From: an uncultured Candidatus Saccharibacteria bacterium
Lineage (GTDB): Bacteria > Patescibacteriota > Saccharimonadia > Saccharimonadales > Saccharimonadaceae
Direction of reading: 5' to 3'
Length of the DNA: 60,728 bases
Assembly (NCBI GenBank): GCA_947087275.1
Contig: CAMUBZ010000005.1
Location: 1-60,728 of the forward strand
The position numbers were made by a program, and so were the translations under genes. The notes beneath the pieces are model-generated. The model was not told the origin of the DNA and searched no databases. It saw only the letters and a list, made by a program, of their open reading frames with translations. Below are positions 43,673-52,231 of the stretch, one piece after another; positions within the stretch are counted from its first letter, which is position 1; every line of letters begins with the position of its first letter.

Positions 43673-45445
43673 GTGAAGAATCTACATTATGAAGGCCCAA
43701 TTGTTTTAGCAATTTTAGATGGTGTCGGTCTCAGCACCGCTCGCAGTGGTAATGCCGTGCGTCAAGCGCACACTGAGTTTCTTGATCAAGCCATGATTAA
43801 TTATCTCAATATCCCGCTTTTGGCTTCGGGAGAAGCCGTGGGTATTATGCCTGGGCAAATGGGTAATTCTGAGGTTGGGCATAATGCGATTGGTTCCGGC
43901 CAAATTATCAAGCAGGGCATTGCTCAAGTCGAAGCAGCTTTTGCCACCGGCGATATTTGGCAGTCCAAAGCCTGGAAGGGTGCCATGAAAAAGCTGGGTG
44001 TGCATGGCACTGCTGAAAACAGGCAATATTCTCGCTCGGAGTCATCCGGAGGCTCGGCCGAGGTTAAGCGGCGCGACCCTGCAACGGCAGGCGTCGCGAA
44101 CGCGGGCTCCGACGAGAATGTTAACTGGTCGACGGCAGCGCCGGGCACCTTGCATTTTTGTGGTATCTTTTCTGACGGTGGCGTACACAGCGATCTCAAA
44201 TATCTCGAGCAAATGATTAGCCAAGCCTATGCCGAGGGCGTGCGCCGAATCCGGATTCATTGTGTCTTTGATGGACGTGATGTTGCTCCGCAATCTGAGC
44301 CTAAGTTTATTGACCGCATTGAGAAGTTCTGTGCCAAGTTTAAGGATGCGGATTTTCGCATCGCATCTGGCGCGGGGCGCATGGTAGCCACGGCTGATCG
44401 CTACGAAAGTGATTGGGGTATGGTCAAATTGGGTTGGGATATGATGGTGCATGGCCGCGCTCCGCGCCAGTTTAAGTCTGCCCGCGAAGCGGTGCAGACC
44501 CTGCGTCGCGAAAATCCGACCGTGCAAGATCAGTACTTGCCAGCATTTATCGTGGTCGAGAACACTGGTGCGAGTTCCGCGCTCAGCGCTCGCGCTGAGC
44601 GCGCCAAGACCTCCGGCTGCCGCCAGCCGCGGGCGGTCGGCACGGTCTCAGACGGTGACGCTTTCATCTATTACGATTTCCGTGCCGACCGCGCCGTCGA
44701 AATCGCACGCGCTTTCGACGACCCGAATTTTGACAAATTCGACCGCGGCCAGGTGCCGGATGTCTTCTTTGCTGGCCTTACGGAATACGACTCCGATCGT
44801 CATCTCCCCAAGAACATCCTCGTCCCGCCCATTACTATTGAGTCCCCACTCAATACTTTCCTGGGCCAGAACAAAATCTCCCAACTCGCCATTTCTGAAA
44901 CCGTCAAATTTGGCCACGTTACTTATTATTTCAATGGCAATAGTTATAAGAAGGCCAAGGGCGAAGAGCAAATCGAAGTTCCTTCCGACTTGCAACCTTT
45001 CAATACACGCCCATGGATGAAATCTGCCGAAATCACCGACATCGCACTCGAAAAACTCGACCAATTCAAATTTATCCGCATCAACTATCCGGGCGGCGAC
45101 ATGGTAGGACACTTTGCCGAACTCGAGCCTACGATTGTGGCGCTTGAAGCAATCGACATTCAACTCGCTCGCCTTGCCAAGAAGGTTGACGACCTGGGTG
45201 GTATGATGATTATCACGGCGGACCATGGTAACGCCGAAGAACTCTTAAGCAAAGACGGCGTTCCCAAAACTTCTCACACTAGCAATCTTGTTCCTTGTAT
45301 TTTCTATGATAATACTGCCAACACCAAGCGTTATCGCGCGGCGCAAATCCCAGCACCGGGACTGGCTAACCTCGCCGCTACGATTGCGACTTTGCTTGGC
45401 CTACCAGATTATCCTGCCCCCTGGCAGCCATCGCTGATTAAATAG
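43673..45445 (+). CDS. gpmI: 2,3-bisphosphoglycerate-independent phosphoglycerate mutase with two insertions
   Basis: 590 residues from the GTG at 43673 (AGAGGA just upstream), against about 510 in the family. Metal and catalytic motifs are intact: LAILDGVGLS, MPGQMGNSEVGHNAIGSGQ with the catalytic Ser, LHFCGIFSDGGVHS, DGRDVAP, IYYDFRADRAVEI, and VGHFAELEP with the late TADHGNAEE and KTSHTSNLVP. It interconverts 3- and 2-phosphoglycerate using two Mn ions. The extra length sits in two in-frame stretches, about residues 115-150 and 300-323, both GC-rich and palindromic in DNA. They fall in loops between motifs, so activity is probably kept. Confidence 0.9.
   Translation: MKNLHYEGPIVLAILDGVGLSTARSGNAVRQAHTEFLDQAMINYLNIPLLASGEAVGIMPGQMGNSEVGHNAIGSGQIIKQGIAQVEAAFATGDIWQSKAWKGAMKKLGVHGTAENRQYSRSESSGGSAEVKRRDPATAGVANAGSDENVNWSTAAPGTLHFCGIFSDGGVHSDLKYLEQMISQAYAEGVRRIRIHCVFDGRDVAPQSEPKFIDRIEKFCAKFKDADFRIASGAGRMVATADRYESDWGMVKLGWDMMVHGRAPRQFKSAREAVQTLRRENPTVQDQYLPAFIVVENTGASSALSARAERAKTSGCRQPRAVGTVSDGDAFIYYDFRADRAVEIARAFDDPNFDKFDRGQVPDVFFAGLTEYDSDRHLPKNILVPPITIESPLNTFLGQNKISQLAISETVKFGHVTYYFNGNSYKKAKGEEQIEVPSDLQPFNTRPWMKSAEITDIALEKLDQFKFIRINYPGGDMVGHFAELEPTIVALEAIDIQLARLAKKVDDLGGMMIITADHGNAEELLSKDGVPKTSHTSNLVPCIFYDNTANTKRYRAAQIPAPGLANLAATIATLLGLPDYPAPWQPSLIK
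44028..44119 (+). repeat. Palindromic structured element, copy C, inside gpmI
   Basis: Closing stem ATTCTCG-C-TCGGAG / CTCCGA-CGAGAAT. The inner hairpin CGCGAC-CCTGC-AACG-GCAGG-C-GTCGCG has the same layout (AACG loop, bulged C) as GCCATA-CCCGT-AACG-ACGGG-C-TATGGC of copy B at 58.6 kb, with different paired bases. It is followed by GAACGCGGG against GACGCGT in B. It is translated as part of GpmI. Confidence 0.6.
44578..44603 (+). repeat. Second palindromic insert in gpmI
   Basis: Perfect 11-bp stem CGCGCTCAGCG-CTCG-CGCTGAGCGCG, followed by CGGCTG-CCGC-CAGCCG and more GC-rich sequence to about 44640. It encodes an Ala/Arg/Ser-rich loop absent from the core of the family. Confidence 0.6.
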
Positions 45446-45501
45446 CCACCTTGCACAAAAGTGCTTGCGCTATTCTTCACAAAACATGATATAATAACAG
45501 T

Positions 45502-46107
45502 ATGTTATTCAACGGTTCGCGCTTAATCGGTTGCCCCATCCTTAGCCTGCATGTTGGCGGGAGAATTGCAAGCGTCAGTGAGCTGATTATTGATCCTGAT
45601 AACCTCAAGATTATTGGTTGTCGGGTGGAGGGGCCGCTCGTTGGCAAAGAAGTTGGAGAAATTCTTCCCATGGAAAGCGTGCGCGAATTTTCGCGGTTGG
45701 GTATGATTGTAGATTCTGCGGACGAATTCGTTGCGCCTGATGAAATTATCCGTATCAAAAACGCTATCGATCTCAACTTTCACTTGGTTGGGCTCAAGGT
45801 TGAGTCAAAACAAGGCGCCAAACTCGGTAAGGTGAGTGATTTTACCGTTGAACCGTCAGGTTGGCAAGTCCAGCAACTCATCGTACAACGCCCACTAATC
45901 AAGGCCTTTCTCGATCCAGAATTAACCATTTCTCGTAATCGCATCGAAGAAGTCGATGATTATAAAGTTGTCATCAAAGAGGAAGCCGAAACTCCCAAAT
46001 CCAAGGCGAAGGCTGCCAAAAACGATTTTGTGCCAAGTTTTGTCAATCCGTTCCGCGAACCCGATTTTGCCACCGAATCACGCACCAAAGATCAAGACCA
46101 AGCGTAA
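45502..46107 (+). CDS. PRC-barrel domain protein
   Basis: 201 residues with two PRC-barrel-like units: GCPILSLHVGGRIASVSELIIDPDNLKIIG (about 10-39) and LVGLKVESKQGAKLGKVSDFTVEPSGWQVQQLIV (about 97-130), then a charged, Lys/Ala-rich tail. PRC barrels occur in RimM and photosynthetic H subunits and act as protein or RNA adaptors. Not adjacent to ribosome-maturation genes, so the role is unknown. TATAAT (45490-45495) ends 6 nt before the ATG: leaderless. Confidence 0.75.
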   Translation: MLFNGSRLIGCPILSLHVGGRIASVSELIIDPDNLKIIGCRVEGPLVGKEVGEILPMESVREFSRLGMIVDSADEFVAPDEIIRIKNAIDLNFHLVGLKVESKQGAKLGKVSDFTVEPSGWQVQQLIVQRPLIKAFLDPELTISRNRIEEVDDYKVVIKEEAETPKSKAKAAKNDFVPSFVNPFREPDFATESRTKDQDQA

Positions 46108-46150
46108 TACATTGTATGTAATCTGTATATACGTTGTCCATACAATGTAT
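46107..46150. terminator. Inverted repeat between convergent genes
   Basis: ATACATTGTATG and its exact complement CATACAATGTAT, 20 nt apart, between the PRC-barrel gene and recX. Could act as a two-way terminator though no T run follows. Confidence 0.5.
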
Positions 46151-46155
46151 ATATA

Positions 46156-47052
46156 CTATTCTGTATCTTCCTGATTTTTGGCAGTTTCAACGGCGTCTTT
46201 GGCCTGCTGGAAGTTAAATCCTTGGCGCACTAGATACCCAATCAACTGAAAGTCGTTATATTTTTTACGTTTCTTTGCAATTACCTTAAAAATCTCTTCG
46301 CCTTCATCACGCTGAACTTTCGCCATGGCGGCAGAAATCAAGTCCGAGCTCACGCCTTTCTTTTGTAACTCCATCCGCAGCCGCTTATGGCTAATGCCGC
46401 GACGCACGTAACGATTTTCCACATAAAATTCGGCGAACTTCTGGTCATTCAAATACTTTTTCTCAATCAAACGCTTAATAACGAGTTGCATTACATCGTC
46501 CTCAATCTCGGCTAGAGGCTTCTTTTCCTCGCGCGCACGCTGACGATTGAGCATCCGACGTTTGATTTGTCGTCGCCGCAGATAGTCGCGTGTTTCGCGC
46601 ACCGAATGCGGCCGGGTTAAGACCCACTCCAGCGTGCGTTGATATAATTTGCCAAACTCCGACATACGCCGCAAATCTTCTAGGCGTTCATTCGTTACCC
46701 GATAGCCAACCTTGACGCCCGCTTCTACGACTTGATTTATATCCAACGAGAATGCAAAATGCCCATCCAAGAAGATATTGACACGATTTGGATCGCGCAC
46801 GCCCGGCGTCATCTTGGTTACAGTATAATACTCCGTCCCATTCACTAGTGCAGCCCAATCGCCTATCGGACCAGACACTTCATCGTTGGAGCCATAAATC
46901 AACTCAGCTTCGCGCCGACGCTGTGCCGCTTCGGCGTCCAAAACCGCAATTTCTTCCGCTTCGTCAACATCGACTTCATCAGAAACTTCATCGGAATCTT
47001 GCTCGGATTCTAACTCCAGCTCCTCGGGTTCCAAAGATTCAATCTTGAGCAT
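46156..47052 (-). CDS. recX: RecA regulator RecX
   Basis: 298 residues from the ATG at 47052 (a GTG at 47058 is also possible). An acidic N-terminal extension of about 70 residues, then a RecX region with tandem three-helix repeats: RRMSEFGKLYQRTLEWVLTRPHSVRETRDYLRRR, LIEKKYLNDQKFAEFYVENRYVRRGISHKRLRMELQKKG, and a last repeat ending NFQQAKDAVETA. It inhibits or modulates RecA filaments. It follows recA by 18 nt and is surely co-transcribed. A glyco-like strand (GHFAFSLDINQVVEAG) precedes the repeats, as in many RecX proteins. Confidence 0.88.
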   Translation of the reverse strand: MLKIESLEPEELELESEQDSDEVSDEVDVDEAEEIAVLDAEAAQRRREAELIYGSNDEVSGPIGDWAALVNGTEYYTVTKMTPGVRDPNRVNIFLDGHFAFSLDINQVVEAGVKVGYRVTNERLEDLRRMSEFGKLYQRTLEWVLTRPHSVRETRDYLRRRQIKRRMLNRQRAREEKKPLAEIEDDVMQLVIKRLIEKKYLNDQKFAEFYVENRYVRRGISHKRLRMELQKKGVSSDLISAAMAKVQRDEGEEIFKVIAKKRKKYNDFQLIGYLVRQGFNFQQAKDAVETAKNQEDTE

Positions 47053-47070
47053 CCCCACACCTCAAGCAGA

Positions 47071-48147
47071 TTATTCTGCTACCGGATCTTCGGGATCTGC
47101 TTCCGGTGCGATTTCGTCCGCACCACCCGTCAAGTGTGCGACTTCACGCACTTTTTGGTCGATTTCTGCCAATAACTCCGGGTTAGACTTAAACAGTGCT
47201 TTAGCTGCCTCGCGCCCTTGTGCAATCGTCTCGCCCTTGTATTTCAAGAATGCACCAGCCTTTTCGATAATGCCTTTTTGGATTGCCAAATCCAGCACAT
47301 CACCAGTCTTGCTGATACCTTCGTTATACATAATATCAAACTCCGCCGTACGGAATGGCGCCGCAATCTTGTTTTTAACAATCTTCACCTTGGTGCGGTT
47401 ACCAGAAATGTTATCGCCTTCCTTGATTTGACCAACGCGGCGAATATCCATGCGCACTGAAGCGTAGAATTTGAGCGCATTACCACCAGTAGTAGTCTCT
47501 GGATTGCCAAACATGACACCAATCTTCATCCGAATTTGGTTAATAAAGATTACGGTTGCCTTCGACTTAGAAATAATACCAGTCAACTTGCGCATGGCTT
47601 GTGACATCAAACGTGCTTGCAAACCCATTTGTGCGTCGCCCATATCGCCGTCAATTTCGGCCTGTGGCACAAGAGCCGCCACCGAGTCTACTACAATCAA
47701 GTCCACCGCGCCTGAACGCACCAGGGTTTCACAAATTTCCAAAGCCTGCTCGCCATTATCTGGCTGTGAGATAAATAAGTTATCTGTATCTACGCCAATC
47801 TTCTTGGCATAGGCTGGGTCTAGGGCGTGCTCAGCGTCAATAAAGGCTGCCTGTCCACCCTGTTTTTGGATTTCGGCAATCGCATGCAGGGCCAAAGTAG
47901 TTTTACCTGAAGATTCTGGACCGTAAATTTCAATAATGCGACCTTTTGGATAACCGCCGCCCAGCGCCAAATCTAGAGAGAGGGAACCAGAGGGCAAGAG
48001 TTCGACATCAATTTTCTGGGTTTCGCCCAGTTTCATAATTGAACCATCACCAAACTGTTTTGTAATTTGTGCAATCGCGAGATCGAGAGCCTGTTTCTTG
48101 CCAGAATCTTCTGGTGCCATTTCTACTTTTGTAGTCTTTTTTGCCAT
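47071..48147 (-). CDS. recA: Recombinase RecA
   Basis: 358 residues from the ATG at 48147, which has SD AAGGAAGG and follows TATAAT (48170-48175, minus). Walker [10 protein letters not shown] (76-84), [12 protein letters not shown], loop 1 [22 protein letters not shown], loop 2 [18 protein letters not shown], and an acidic C-terminus. It pairs homologous DNA strands and would also be the natural agent for any gene conversion between the cassettes. recX follows. The longer upstream frame is rejected because it passes through the promoter. Confidence 0.97.
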   Translation of the reverse strand: MAKKTTKVEMAPEDSGKKQALDLAIAQITKQFGDGSIMKLGETQKIDVELLPSGSLSLDLALGGGYPKGRIIEIYGPESSGKTTLALHAIAEIQKQGGQAAFIDAEHALDPAYAKKIGVDTDNLFISQPDNGEQALEICETLVRSGAVDLIVVDSVAALVPQAEIDGDMGDAQMGLQARLMSQAMRKLTGIISKSKATVIFINQIRMKIGVMFGNPETTTGGNALKFYASVRMDIRRVGQIKEGDNISGNRTKVKIVKNKIAAPFRTAEFDIMYNEGISKTGDVLDLAIQKGIIEKAGAFLKYKGETIAQGREAAKALFKSNPELLAEIDQKVREVAHLTGGADEIAPEADPEDPVAE

Positions 48148-48358
48148 ATTACCTTCCTTTGTTAATCTTATTATAGCATTGTTGTTCGTTGGGGTCGAGC
48201 CGAGAATACGCGTTTTTCTCGCACGGGCGCCTGCGTAGAGCCAGCATATAACAAATTTTTCTAAATTAACAAGCATAAGCATGATATTTTCCGCAAAATT
48301 GTAATTATGTTTTTGCTTATTGCTATAATTATTATGCTAATATTCAAAGTGCTATTGC

Positions 48359-48577
48359 TCAAAAGATCGGCACCCCGCCGCGGCATACAATAAGGCAGCG
48401 GAGGGGGAAACCGTTGTAACGATTATTGTTGTTTGATGGATTGACGCCAGTATTAAAGTTGAAGTTGTACGCGTTTGTATTAGTAGAGTAAGCGCGCGAC
48501 GACCACCAGACGCCTTCGTTGCCAGCGTTCCGGAGAACACCAGCGGTATTAGCTAAATTGAACCACCCGCTGCGCAC
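48359..48577 (-). repeat. Orphan lectin-like cassette C5
   Basis: Core 48392-48577 opens with GTGCGCAGCGGG and encodes VWWSSRAYSTNTNAYNFNFN and NNNNRYNGFPLRCL. Its last 43 bases of core match C4 almost exactly (AAACAACAATAATCGTTACA before the GC block), while the centre differs. The box AAAAGATCG (48361-48369, plus strand) lies past the core and is complementary to the leader. It sits between recA and murA. Confidence 0.65.
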
Positions 48578-48633
48578 GACCCGGAACAAGTTTTAAACAA
48601 CGAGATGACTATAACCGCAGGGCAGTAAATCTA

Positions 48634-48794
48634 GAAGTTCACTTCCGGCAGCCTAACCTTAATCAGACCTGCCACCAAGCCTCTTTTATCTCTTAGAATC
48701 TCAAGGGGAACTTCACGATCTTTTTTGACGAAGACCACCAGTTAGCGGAGGAGTGATCTCAGGCTACTTTTGGGCTCCATGGATTGCTATCCAC
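48634..48794 (-). ncRNA. Structured leader RNA of cassette C5
   Basis: TAAAAT (48801-48806, minus) is 6 nt before the start G. First hairpin TGGATAGCAATCCA, then GGAGCCCAAAAGTAGCC, ATCACTCCTCCGC, box AAAAGATCG (48716-48724), and GAAGTTC paired to GAACTTC. The cassette start is 217 nt from the RNA start. Same order and spacing as the leaders of C1 and C4. Confidence 0.6.
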
Positions 48795-48816
48795 AGGATT
48801 ATTTTAGCATATCACC

Positions 48817-50427
48817 CTACACTCCAGAGAGTGGCTGAATATCAGCGCCTAATTTATTCAAGCGTTCCGCAAAATCTTGATATCCCCGGTTAATCGAATA
48901 GATATTGCGCAAAATCGAAGTCCCCGGTGCTGCCAGCATGGCAATCATCACCACTACTGATGGGCGTAGAGCTGGTGGCGCCACTAGTTCAGCAGCGCGC
49001 CAATTTGTTGGTCCTTCAATATAAACTCGGTGCGCATCCAACAATTCCACTTTGGCATTCAAATTCTCCAGATAGGTCAAATATACTGCGCGGTTTTCAA
49101 ACACCCAGTCATGAATCAGCGTGCGTCCCTTTGCCGTGGCAGCAATCACGCCAAAGAACGGTAAGTTATCAATATTCAAACCTGGGAAAGGCATCGGTGC
49201 AATTTTGTCTGTCGGCGCAACCAACTCAGACTTAAAAATCTTCAAATCAACCAGCCGCGTGCGCCCATTCGCACTATAATACTCTGGCGAACGTTCAATT
49301 TTGGCACCCATACTCTTCAAAACTTCTAGTTCTACTTCCAAAAATTCAATTGGCGCACGTCGAATTGTCAGTTTCGACTGTGTCACCAGCGCCACCGCAA
49401 TAAATGACATTGCTTCAATCGGATCTTCGGCCGGCGCGTATTCTACATTCACGTTAATCTCAGCTTTACCCACCACCTGCAACGTGGTTGAGCCGATTCC
49501 GCGCACCTTGACACCTAATTTTTCCAAGAAGAAGCATAAATCTTGCACCATATAATTCGACGATGCCCCCACAATCGTCGTCTCGCCCGGGTACAGCGCC
49601 GCTGCCATCAAGACATTCTCCGTCACGGTATCTCCACGCTCAATCAACACCACGCGTTTGGCGGGGAACTTCGGCCCTACTTGGTCAATCTTTTCTGGCA
49701 TATCCTTAAATTCTGGCTTGAGTGTCGGCTTATCCGGTGCGACTGTGGCATCATAAAATCCACTACAACTCGCCGCATCCACCTTTAGCCCAAACGCCCG
49801 GAGCGCTCGTAGGTGTGGCTCAATCGTGCGTGTTCCCAGCGTACAACCCCCAGCATACGGCAATCGGAATTTCTTAAATTTATGTAAAAGTGGCCCCATA
49901 AACATCAAAATTGACCGCGTTTTGCGTGCTGCTTCTACGTTAATATTGGCTACATCTAATTCGTATGGTGATATAATTTCTAGATCACAATTGTCATTTA
50001 TCCAACGACAGCGCACCCCCAAAGACTCCAAAACTTCAATAATTCGGAAGACTTCCTCAATGCGCGCCACATGCTTAAGTGTGGTCGTACCAGAATTCAA
50101 CATCGAAGCACAGAGTAACGCCACTGCGGCATTTTTGCTCGTATTAATCACTGCTTCACCGTGTAATTCCTTGCCACCATGGATGCAATAACTTTGCGAA
50201 ACGCTATCATTAACAGAGAGGATTTGCCCGCCAAGCGCTTGCGACAATTTGCGCACTAATTCCAAAGAAATATTCTGCTGGCCTTTTTCTACGCGATGAA
50301 TTGCTGATTGGCTACTGCCAATCTTCTCCGCTAATTGCGTTTGCGTCCAACCTTTTTCTGTGCGCAACCGCGCGATCACACGGCCAATCGCCTCTTGATA
50401 ACTCAATTCAGTCTGCTTTTTTACCAT
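48817..50427 (-). CDS. murA: XRE helix-turn-helix fused to MurA-like enolpyruvyl transferase
   Basis: 536 residues. Residues 8-70 are an XRE/Cro domain (ARLRTEKGWTQTQLAEKIGSSQSAIHRVEKG). From about 80 the MurA fold follows with the SKNAAVALLCASML motif (Lys98-Asn99) and the reactive Cys195 in GGCTLGTR, then EDPIEAMSFIAVA and a C-terminal RPSVVVMIAMLAAPG. MurA adds enolpyruvate to UDP-GlcNAc, the first step of peptidoglycan synthesis. Fusion to a DNA-binding domain suggests self-regulation or a regulator derived from the enzyme. TATAAT (50434-50439, minus) ends 6 nt before the ATG. Confidence 0.85.
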   Translation of the reverse strand: MVKKQTELSYQEAIGRVIARLRTEKGWTQTQLAEKIGSSQSAIHRVEKGQQNISLELVRKLSQALGGQILSVNDSVSQSYCIHGGKELHGEAVINTSKNAAVALLCASMLNSGTTTLKHVARIEEVFRIIEVLESLGVRCRWINDNCDLEIISPYELDVANINVEAARKTRSILMFMGPLLHKFKKFRLPYAGGCTLGTRTIEPHLRALRAFGLKVDAASCSGFYDATVAPDKPTLKPEFKDMPEKIDQVGPKFPAKRVVLIERGDTVTENVLMAAALYPGETTIVGASSNYMVQDLCFFLEKLGVKVRGIGSTTLQVVGKAEINVNVEYAPAEDPIEAMSFIAVALVTQSKLTIRRAPIEFLEVELEVLKSMGAKIERSPEYYSANGRTRLVDLKIFKSELVAPTDKIAPMPFPGLNIDNLPFFGVIAATAKGRTLIHDWVFENRAVYLTYLENLNAKVELLDAHRVYIEGPTNWRAAELVAPPALRPSVVVMIAMLAAPGTSILRNIYSINRGYQDFAERLNKLGADIQPLSGV

Positions 50428-50459
50428 AATATCATTATATCACAGTATGAATAATATAC

Positions 50460-51296
50460 CTAGCCTTTGTAGTTACAAACTACATTATTGGCGTGCAACC
50501 ACCCCTCTACGCTACCCCCATCCAAATATTCACCGGCTACTGGCGCCACACGCATCACACCACCTTTTTTGATATAATTGTCGATTGGGTCGGTTACCAC
50601 GTACTCTTGATCCTTCGGCCCAAAATCGTTTTCTTTAGTATAGCGTACAATCTCTTGCAACAACTCCGGCGACATAATGTATTTGCTTACGTTAATCAAA
50701 TTCGATGGCGCCTCATCAACACTCGGCTTCTCTACTACGCCAGTCAGCTTGCCATCCTCTGCCGACAATACACCATATTTTTCCACCTGATCACGCGGCA
50801 CTTCCACGCCTAGAATCACCGACTCATTATCATTCTGCATCGCTTTGATTAGGGAATCGCTCGCCGACTCGCCACCTGGGTTCCAAATAAAATCGTCACC
50901 CATAAACACCAATACCGGTTCGTCAATATTATATTCTTCCACTGCCATTGCAATCGGAATTGCTGTCCCGTATTTACCCGCCGGATCCTGCTGAATATAG
51001 TGAATCTTCACATCATCCGGCAAAGTGTGCGCCAGTGCCAAACGATCTTCTTTGCCCCGGTCAATCAAGTACTGGTCGAGCGCCACGTTCTTGGAATAAA
51101 ACGCCTTCACTTGGCAAGGTTCCACATTTGAAATAATCATGTAGATGTCTTTCACGCCAGCTTTTATCAGCTCTTGCACCGAATAATCCACCAACGGCCG
51201 ATTGCCTACGGGCAACATCGACTTCTCAATAATCTTCGTAATCGGCAATCTCCGTGTACCCCAACCCGCCACCGGAATAATCGCTTTAGTAATCAT
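50460..51296 (-). CDS. galU: UTP-glucose-1-phosphate uridylyltransferase
   Basis: 278 residues from the ATG at 51296 (GGAG 9 nt upstream). Nucleotidyltransferase signature AIIPVAGWGTRRLPITKIIEKSMLPVGNRPLV (GalU type), FMGDDFIW for metal binding, and GVVEKP near 185-190. It makes UDP-glucose for surface glycans. It lies between tilS and murA, all on the minus strand. Some substrate drift to other hexose-1-phosphates cannot be excluded. Confidence 0.9.
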   Translation of the reverse strand: MITKAIIPVAGWGTRRLPITKIIEKSMLPVGNRPLVDYSVQELIKAGVKDIYMIISNVEPCQVKAFYSKNVALDQYLIDRGKEDRLALAHTLPDDVKIHYIQQDPAGKYGTAIPIAMAVEEYNIDEPVLVFMGDDFIWNPGGESASDSLIKAMQNDNESVILGVEVPRDQVEKYGVLSAEDGKLTGVVEKPSVDEAPSNLINVSKYIMSPELLQEIVRYTKENDFGPKDQEYVVTDPIDNYIKKGGVMRVAPVAGEYLDGGSVEGWLHANNVVCNYKG

Positions 51297-51338
51297 TTCC
51301 AAACTCCACTTAAATCTGCCTTGATTATAGCACAGTTC

Positions 51339-52202
51339 TTAAAGTTCAAAACTATTTTTATTCAAACGTATTAGCCTATCCCCTGGCAGGTTAAAATATT
51401 TGCCGGGAGCATAGTTCAAAATCGCCTGGCGAAAATCTTCTAATTGTGGGCGCGTGGCCGCAATGCCAGCACGCAAAGTTCCGGCGCGGAGCAGTTCTAG
51501 TGCTAAATTTGGCTCCAAATTTCGAAACCAGGCGCGTTGCCAAATCTTATCTTCAGGCAATAGTTGTACGATGCTCGGGTCAATCTCGGATTTCAACTGT
51601 TTTTGCGCCTGCCACAATCGATAAATCTCCATTTTTTGCTCAAAATCTAATGGGGAATTATTCATCTGGTGACGTACGCGATTCCGCAAATATTCGTCCC
51701 ATGAGTTAGATGGGTCTTCCCGGAATTCCAGTCGCCGCTTGGCCGCATATTCCATAATGGCTGCCTTATCCATCGGTTCATAAAACATGTCCATCTCCAA
51801 GAATGGCCGCTTGACGCCCGGTGTATCTAGTGCCGCCAGGCCGCGCCAACCGGTGCCCCGAATCAAGTTAATGGCAACAGTTTCTACCAAATCATCGAGG
51901 TGATGCGCCGTAAAAATCGTGGCAAATGGGTCAATACTATGCAAAAAATCATACCTTGCCACACGCGCCTCCGCTTCCGAAGCACCCTCCCCCAAATCAC
52001 CTTTTCCTAGCCGAAATTCCACACCATAATCTTTGACTTTGCGCTCTACAAACGCCGCATCTTCCGCCGAGTTTTCCCGAATCCCGTGATCAAAATGTGC
52101 CACAATTATATCACCAGATGAATATTGTCCAGAATGGCATATCATATCTAGCATAACCATTGAGTCAACTCCACCCGACACTGCCAGAATAATCTTTGCC
52201 AT
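51339..52202 (-). CDS. tilS: tRNA(Ile)-lysidine synthase
   Basis: 287 residues. PP-loop SGGVDS (9-14), FDHGIRENSAEDAAFVE, TAHHLDDLVETVAINLIRGTGWRGLAAL and REDPSNSWDEYLRNRVRHQ, the TilS hallmarks; the C-terminal domains are short. It modifies C34 of tRNA-Ile(CAU) so that it reads AUA. It diverges from lepA with 29 nt between the start codons, so the two -10 boxes almost overlap. Confidence 0.93.
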   Translation of the reverse strand: MAKIILAVSGGVDSMVMLDMICHSGQYSSGDIIVAHFDHGIRENSAEDAAFVERKVKDYGVEFRLGKGDLGEGASEAEARVARYDFLHSIDPFATIFTAHHLDDLVETVAINLIRGTGWRGLAALDTPGVKRPFLEMDMFYEPMDKAAIMEYAAKRRLEFREDPSNSWDEYLRNRVRHQMNNSPLDFEQKMEIYRLWQAQKQLKSEIDPSIVQLLPEDKIWQRAWFRNLEPNLALELLRAGTLRAGIAATRPQLEDFRQAILNYAPGKYFNLPGDRLIRLNKNSFEL

Positions 52203-52231
52203 AATATCATTATTATAGTATAATTATCACT

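Noticed and set aside
102-48589. A complete diversity-generating retroelement in the window
   Set aside because: No reverse transcriptase or Avd-like gene is present and payloads differ by indels, so only the cassette and RNA parts are claimed.
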